DNA of 64,000 bases from Manduca sexta (taxonomy: Eukaryota > Arthropoda > Insecta > Lepidoptera > Sphingidae), in the NCBI RefSeq assembly GCF_014839805.1, contig NW_023595242.1, positions 248,001-312,000 of the forward strand. The letters run 5' to 3'. The stretch's first letter is position 1; each line of letters begins with the position of its first letter. Under the pieces are notes generated by a model. That model was not told where the DNA came from. It saw only the letters and a program-made list of their open reading frames with translations, and made no database searches. This document shows, in pieces, positions 25,901 through 34,900 of the stretch. Made by a program: the position numbers and the translations under genes.

Positions 25901-28900
25901 ATTTGTCTTTTATCAAAGATTATCGCCTATTCGGTTGCAAATAACGTTTAAATTACAGTGTATTTGTGAATTTTAGATGCTGCTATAGTTGAGAAGTTAA
26001 GAGGTTTTAAAGGAGAGCCAGGAGAACAAGGTCTAAAGGTAAAATATATTCCTTTTTATAATTAATTAAAAATTCTAACCGTGAAATAAATAGTTCACTA
26101 CATTTCTTAGTTCAATCATATATTTCGTACAATATTTTATTCGATTTTAATTATCTAGACGTTTTATTAAATAAATATTAGGGCTGACTTTTCAATCATT
26201 AGACAAAAGTAAAGAGGTGCAACTAATGCATCCACTTTCCAACGTGATTATTCCATCCAATGATAGTGGGCGAACATACCGGTCATAAATTCCAGACTCC
26301 GGGCTGATACTGAGTAGAAAAGACCAATATCAGCAGTGAAGTCTTACCGTAGTAAAACTATGCCACGGAGGCAACCAAGTAAAATTAATGCATAGGATAA
26401 AATCTGAAAATACAGAAAAAAACATAATACGAACAAATAAAAATTGTTGTACAGTTAAAATAAGACGATATCTGACAATCGATTTTTATTAGTAGGATGC
26501 GAAATTTTGTAAATATAGGATGTTTGTTACTAATAAAGTTAACGTATAGAGACGATATTTAGTAAATAGATAAGATAAATTTGTAATGGAAACATTTTAA
26601 ACTAGAAAATCGTAATTTATTACTATTACAAGGAAAGGTTTTTCAAGCAAATGTGAGCAAAATCTGTCAAGAAACAATAAACGTGTTATATGCCATTAAC
26701 AGTTACAAATTATTGCTTAGGGCTCTAAAGGAGACTTGGGATCAATTGGAAGACCTGGTCCAGAAGGTAAAGACGGTAAGGATGGCTTACCTGGTAACAA
26801 AGGAGATCAAGGGCAAAGAGGAGCAGCTGGACCAGTGGGACCTAAAGGTGACAAAGGTGACCGCGGAGAGCCGGGCCCAGCGGGCGAAGTTCCTGCTTCA
26901 AAAATAGCGCTTATGAAGGTATTTTATTTATTTATTTACCAACATTTATATACATCAACACTTTAACAAAAAAAATAATATTGTGATTACTTTACTGAAA
27001 CGGGGGAAACAGGAACCAAGAGAAAAAAAACGAAATAAAATCGTAAACTTTATCAACAATGCAACGCTATCGTCCTACAAACGATGTTTCTTTAAAGCAT
27101 TCTTTGCGATTTTATTTTATACGGGCGAGATAAAGTGACTAAATTACACCTGATAGTATACAAATCAGGGTGTATATAAAGAAGCAACTGGTGAGACATG
27201 GTCATCTCTCGCCAATCGACTAACCGAATATACACAGGTTGATACCAAAACTCGACCCACTTTCGTAGCGAATATGGCGGGTTTTTAAATCTATACAATG
27301 GACGAATTTTGGGCGAATAAAAATATACTACCACCCATAAATGAAGACTTGACCTGCATTGGCTTGGTTATAACTTCTATTAAATTTAGTTTCTTTTCCT
27401 TGATCCATATACACCCCGTGATGAATTTGTAGTGTCTTCCATTCCTATAAAACTTATTTGGCATAATTTGACAGATTCTTCTAAGCCACGACATTTTTTT
27501 TGATATGTGCTTTTGTAATTGTTCAAAATGTGGAGAAATAAATAAATTATATTATAAAAGTAATTTGATTTGAATTTTAAATTCCATCAATCGTCTTCAT
27601 TATGTAAATGATTAACTGCTTAAAATAAAATATATGACAAACAATAAAGTGGTTTTCAATGTTATATGAAATTTTATATAATTTCATTTCATATAGGGTC
27701 CAAAAGGAGAGCGTGGTTTATATGGGAAACCAGGACCACGTGGTCCCCCCGGACCTGCAGCCAGGAAAGGAGAAAGGGGTTCCCCTGGTCCTAAGGGTGC
27801 TAATGGAAACATAGGTTCACCTGGACCAAAAGTAAGTATCAGTTTCGAAATACAAATAAACACTCACGCCTTTTTATCCCTGAAAGGGTAAGCTGAATGG
27901 CAACTAGTAGTTCTAATTTTCGTCATGTGTAAACTGTCCTATAATATGATGAAGGGCGAACCTATCACCATATCGAGGAATTATTTTCAAATCTGAACCT
28001 GAAAGATCTGACATCATTTATTCTTTAAGCTGGTATACATTTAGTGTCCGTACATGTTTCATTTTTACATCTTCAGCTTATTAAAAAAAATGGTTTAGTA
28101 GTAATTTTATAAGAATGTAACACAATATTTTATTGTTTTTAGGGATATCCAGGGCCTGCTGGAAAAAATGCACCACCAGGACCAAAGGGCGAGAAAGGAG
28201 AGAGAGGCGAAAGTGCTCCGCCAATAAATCTAGTAGAGGTATGAATAAGTAATGTAACATGTATTTTACTTATTTAATATTGATAGAAACTGAAGCGGTT
28301 TTTATTAAAATTAAGGAACTACTACTGATTACAGATATACTTTTAAAAATATTACACCAACCGACCGATACGACTGCTAATGACCAATTACCTCAGTCTA
28401 TCAAACGCTCAGTGTTTTTTTAGCAAAAAGTATCACAAATATATATTTTATAGTTTATTGGAATAAACCCTTGCCTATCCTCTAACATTATTATTCGTTT
28501 GATTGGTCTATCAAGTACTTAAATATATTGAATTAAATTATTTAGCAATGAGAAAGACTTTTTTCATAAAAAAATGAAGAGCGTTTATTTTTTTCTAACA
28601 GGAAATAGTCTTAGTGTAGACATTTATGGGTATTTTTTTATTTATACCAGTTAAAAGGTGCCAAAGGTGATAGAGGACAAGCTGGCACCCCTGGTATACC
28701 TGGGAAGGTTGGCCCTCCTGGACCTCCAGGAGAACCATGTAAAGAGACCAGCACTCGAGTTCCGTTAATTGGACCGCCAGGACCACCGGGACCCCCTGGA
28801 CCTCCAGGGCATCCAGGATTGTCCATAACTGGGCCCAAAGGTGAACCAGGGAACGTCATAATTGAGAAGATAGTGAATAAGGACGGTGAGGAAAATATTA

Positions 28901-31900
28901 TTTTTGTACACATTCTGTCGTATCATTTCTCAGATGTCTGTTGCATAAAACGAGAAATAAAATTTAAGCCTGGTTCCAGACTTATTTCTTTTTAACACGA
29001 ATAATTCCGTTTACGGATTTCTGCTTGACTCACCGGTATTAACCGTCCTACCGACTAAAACTCTGCCATTACTCTCTCTCCCTAATATCGAAGGTCACAA
29101 GGTGCGCAAGCGCATGCAACCACAACCGGCCTGGTTCCAGATGGCGATGGATTCAGTGCCTTTTTGCTATAATTGCTCTATATATTGACTTAGCTATCTT
29201 ATAGATGAAGTAAGGCTTCTAACTTCATTTTCTATTCATTAGTCTATGATTTCGTGCATTTTATTTTTAGCAAAATTTTGTTAGTTGTGAAGTATTATCG
29301 TTATCTTGATAAATGTTTGAAATTGTTCTAAATTAATAGTATGTAACTGTATCTTATGATATTAGGTACACTTATTTCAATAATGAATTGTCAATGTTAG
29401 ACTAAATAAATAAAAAAGTTCACTGTGTCCATAACTAGTGAAACTACGTAATTTATTTGCAAAATATTTTCAATACAAGAAAAACATTTTACAGTGAACG
29501 TAATTGTTTTCTAAATATTCTTTTGAAAACTTTATGCAACTTTAATGTTTGCGAAGTATTGTTAAAGTCAACTTAAGTGATTCTTTGACTGTAAAATTTG
29601 TATAATGCCTGTAAAAATGTTTTGTGCAAATGTGCTAAGGTTATTTTATGAAAACTGTTTAGAATATCATATATATATGAGATTATTAAATTTAAAATAT
29701 TGTCTTATGCATTTTTTACTATTTAAAATTTGCAAAATGTTGGATAGTATATTTTCCTTCGCGTAATATCGTGACATTACTATTTACAATAATAATATTG
29801 AGTTATTTGAGTCATAACACAGGACTCATTAATAAAAGAATACAAATTGTATTAAAACTATGTTAGTAATTAAAATAATAATTTATGATAAACGTGTATA
29901 TCACAGGCAAAGGTTCCATATAACTCGATTCCTACCGGCGTCACTTTATGTAGAATCTAATTATCAGTAGAACTATTTGCAGACCCTATTTATACATATT
30001 AGTACCTATATGTTGTGTCGGGTTTTCTTTCTGAAAATTTCACCTTTCGCCATTGATGTATATGTTATGTGAAAGAAAGTAACAAAAATACAATTAAATC
30101 GCGGATCTAAACGTCCTCAAGATCTTTCTTGTTCATTCCGTGGCCATTTTATTACTTTTATGCTTCTTTCTTGTTCATTCTATGCGCACCATTTTATGAC
30201 TTTCATGCTTTTCAATACAATAATCAATATTATACCAACGTTTATATTTACTAACTAGCTTCCACCCGCAGCTTCGCCCGCGTGGATTTCGGACTTCAAA
30301 AATGCTATGCTGTCGTGGGATATTTTTTATATAATTTTAAGAAGAACATTTCCGTCATACATGATTTCTGTGTAGCTTTAACCATTAAGGTTGCACACGC
30401 GACGAAAGCTTAAAAATTGAGTAACTTCTCCCGTTTTCCCAACATTTCCCTTCACTGCTCTGCTCCTATTAATTGTAGCGTGATGAAAAGTATACTATAA
30501 CCTGCTCAGGAGTATGAAAAATAATTGTACCAAGTTTCGTTAAAATCCGTCGAGTAGTTTTTGTTTCTATAACGGTTATACAGACAGACAGACAGACAAA
30601 AATTTTACTAATTGCATTTTTGGCATCAGTATCGATCTCTAATAACCCCCTGATAGTTATTTTGAAAATATATTTCATGTACAGAATTGACCTCTCTACA
30701 CATTTATTATAAGTATAGAAGAAGAAGATATCCAATATTTGTTATACTTGTAAATGTTTTTTTAACTTTCTTTCTATTTCGTCTTGTATAATTTTTCTTT
30801 TCTTTCTTTTTAACTTTGACATACATACGTTCCTAGTATCACGCCTTTATACCATAGCGATGGGTAGAGATTATATATTACTTTTAGTTTTTAATTGACG
30901 CCTTATATAAAGATAATTTAGAAGCTTTATATTGGTTTCAGCAGTCGATTTCGATGAAGATGAAGATTACACAACATCCACTGTTGTTTATAGAAATAAG
31001 AGATCTTTGATGCAGGTAACTATACTCATGCAATAGCTTTTTATTAATCAGTAAATATATTTTTCCGCAGCAAGATCAACGGATAAAACAAGATTTTTAG
31101 ACTTTGACATTCCGTTAATAATGAAAACCACATACTCGTTTTTACCTCTGATAACCATAGATATATATATCTAAGTACCTGGCAACATTATATCAAAAAT
31201 CATCCCTGAATATAGTTGCACCAAAAATTACAGTTCTACTATTGTGATTTTTTTTATCATTTTGTAGTTTAGTGCGAATATAATGTGAATGTATTGCTGA
31301 CTGAAAGTGTGATGTTGCCGCTGCGACGAATTCTCTTAGAGTAGTAATAGTGGGATTAGGGCGCGTAAAATTAAATATTGATATTTGTTTTGTTCAAAAC
31401 TTACACTTTTTGTGTTAGACTTACGCTTCAAGTGGCTTATTGGGATGTATTATTTTCAAAAATAGGTACGTGTTTTTATTTAGTAGCGCAATGTCAACGT
31501 GACCTTGTAAATAAAATAAATAAACTAAAAATAAATATCGTGCTTATTACTTTCCTTTCACAGAAAACCCATTCCACTCCATTGGGTACACTTGCTTATG
31601 TTATACGTGAGAAATTGTTCTTACTAAGAGTAGAAGATGGCTGGCAATATATTCTTGTAAGTATTTATATTTAAAGCATCCACTATAGTGGATACTTACT
31701 ACTGTACTAGATATATCTAGTCGAGTCGCATTAATTCGCTTGCTATTTACTATACAACTGTGTCCATTGGAAATACACCACCAAGCCGAGCTGAATCACT
31801 GAGATGAAATAAACGTCATATGATTTGCAGCGCCTCGAATATGCTCTAGTCGACGCCAACCTTTATTCGTAATGTGGGACATGAAACAACGGAACATGCT

Positions 31901-34900
31901 AGATAAGACTACATGTCTCTCGGGGCTTTTTCAGTTTTCGTTTCTATTCCATACGAAATACGTACTATTTTGTTCAATGTTTTATGCAAATTTAGCCTTA
32001 AAACATAAAGATAAATTGGCTTACATAAAAATAAATGCATTCTGTAAGTTTTGTATTGTTTAAAATTTTCCGACATCTTTATTTTTAAGACCAAAAGGAT
32101 CTAAATCAATTATTTCAAATATTTTAGGCAACTCGCAGACCCTGATAACTTATTGTTGGACTATAAAAGAAGACAGTTTTGTAGTAGTGTAGTATTTCTC
32201 GGAAATTGACAGCCCTAAAAATGCTAAAGTTTAAAGCCGGTTACGGACAAAAATCTAACCTAAACTAGCAAGGTCGTGGGCAGGTGGAGGGTAGGGTTGG
32301 CAGTAATCACCCTAGATTCAACAATAGTGTTAAATAAGTGGGAGCATCTTTACGAACTTTACGCTTTAAACACCCTCCCCTCTATCAAAATCTGAGATCG
32401 CCCCTTAGTTTAAGCTGGCTACCCCCTTGTAACTTAGTTTAGCTTAGCTGAAATATATTTTCATACTTATGTGCAGACACTAAACTAAGTAATCTAAGAT
32501 ATACGAGTATAGATACTAAGTGTAATTTTTCAGTTATTCCAGAAGAAGCAGCTAAGCTAAATTTTTTCTTCAACACTAATTTCTCTAAATTTATGTCATT
32601 AGATTAAATTCTTTCTAATACCTAAAATTACTCAAGAGGCGGATAAATGACCTAATTAAAGTCGCAGGTGGTCGCTGGATGCGGGCTGTTTAGAATAGCT
32701 TGATATGGAAATGTTTGGGAGAGGCCCATGTTCAGCAGTGGACATCCTGCGGCTGATGATGATGATGAAGAATACCTAAAATTCTATGAACTTATGCTTT
32801 TAGATGGGCTCGATGATGGAAGCAAAACCAACGATTATCACGCCAGAACCAGACCATAAACCTCCAGTAATTCCAACCGAAGATCCTAATGTAAGTACTG
32901 TAGATTTTACTCGTGAAATCTTTTTAATAATGTAATAAGATCCTGGAAAAGTGGTTGAATATTTATTGGAAGTAAAAGACATGATCGTTGAAGGGATTTG
33001 GATGAAGTTTCAGATAAAAATGACCTTGCCTTAGATTAATTTATAATCTTTTAATCCCAAATAGCAGTAAACAGATATACCAGAAAAAGTATGACGAGAT
33101 CGAAACAAACAACCCAGTGTTAAAATAGTAGAATTTCGACTGTATTTTTTTTTTGTGTTTCCCGCAACCTAATTTTATACATATTATATTTACCTTCAGA
33201 TGATAATCTCAACACCGAAGACACAACCAACATAAAAATATCAACTGTTAACTTCTTTTGTGATTGTAGTTACCAAACTTCATATACATTATATTTGTCT
33301 TCAGATGATAATCCCAACACCGAAGACACCGAAGACACAAGCACCAACACCAACAACTCCAAGATACCCGCGAAATAATGAAAATAATCGTGTAAGTTGT
33401 ACAGCCTTACCAGAAAAATAGAAAATCTCGCAACGTTGTGGTAAAATATGAAACTAATTTCTTATACAAACCACATTAACTTCAAGATGAAAAAGCAAAA
33501 TTGGCGCCTCTAAAGCAGATTCTTTAGCTTTCTTATCTGGTTACAGATTTAAGCAACTAGTAATTTATCATCCAATTCAATTTTCAACCTTTGACACTAT
33601 ACGTTCTAGACTTAGATCTCGATTGGGAAATATAATTCAATAATTTGCTTGTAGCTTGCGTTGAGCTTGTAAAAAACTTGTGAGTTTCTCACTCGATTGC
33701 TTTACTATGAAAGAGTCTTACACCATTTTTTCCAATTATTTTAACGTGAAATTTTTATTACGTCGTCCCCATATCCAAAATTATCTTTGTTTAGATGGAA
33801 GTATCAAGGCCAACACCAAAGCCGACACTACATCCTCCGCAGCGCCGACCATATCCCAGATACCCTCCAAATGCTGTAAGTGCTATTGATATTATACAAA
33901 TACGGCAAAGTGACCGCTGCACCTGATGGTAAGTGGAGTGGGGTCCAATAGAATGTCGTCTGACGAGAGATGATTAGGTACTCCTCAGCAGTTGACACAA
34001 TTATGCCCAACTGTTTAAAAAGGGATATACACAGTCTGATCCCGGAACGCGACACACTTACATAAGCCACTATGGCGGATTTTAACACCTTGTGTATAGT
34101 GGTCGCTATCCAGGGGGATATAAAATATATCCTGTCACCAGCAATCCAGTTGGAAACCAAGATCTAAGTGAAGAAAGTTTATCGTAGCTCGCATTATTGG
34201 GATATTTTCTCATACTACGTTTCTGACCACTAACTTTGTAAACTAAGCTATGCACTATATGTTTTATTAGAAATGTGATCTAAGTTTACGTAACTTCAAC
34301 GTGCAGATAGATAATATGAACTTGGTTAAAGTAGACTGCGTCCTCCGTTTTCGAAGCACCACTAGATTTATTGCAATAATGTAATTGGCACTTCAAAGTG
34401 CTCTTATCGACCTACTTAAAATGTTCAAGGTTACTTACTAATTACACTATTTTAATTTTAATTTACGACACTTCCGTACGTCATATGCATTTGCTCCCTT
34501 GATACATAATTGAACCTAATCAAATTTAACTGTATTTCATTCTACAAAATGATTTTCAAATAAAATCCTTAACCCCTGTCCTATCACGGGCAGTACACGA
34601 TATTCCTGCAACCGTTATTTCGATTCAACTGTACCGAGAATTCACCTGAACATTTCCTTTTAAAACCCCACAAATCGTTGTATCCGAACCAATGGGTTTT
34701 CAAAGCTCCTTGCTTTTTATCGTAGATACGTTTGGGTGCACTTAACGAGCCCTACGCTGGCAGAGTGTTCTCGTATAGGAACGTGAACGACACCGGCCTG
34801 AAGGCTGCCAGCCACGAATGTCATCGGCAATCGTGGAAGTTCGGCGGTAATTTCGTTCCCTTCCTTACTGACAGGTAATTAGTTTTTTAATGTTGTATTT

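Noticed and set aside
31378..31674. 98-residue frame spanning the trimerization exon
   Set aside because: Only 31564-31656 has good splice sites and family similarity; the rest is intron read through.
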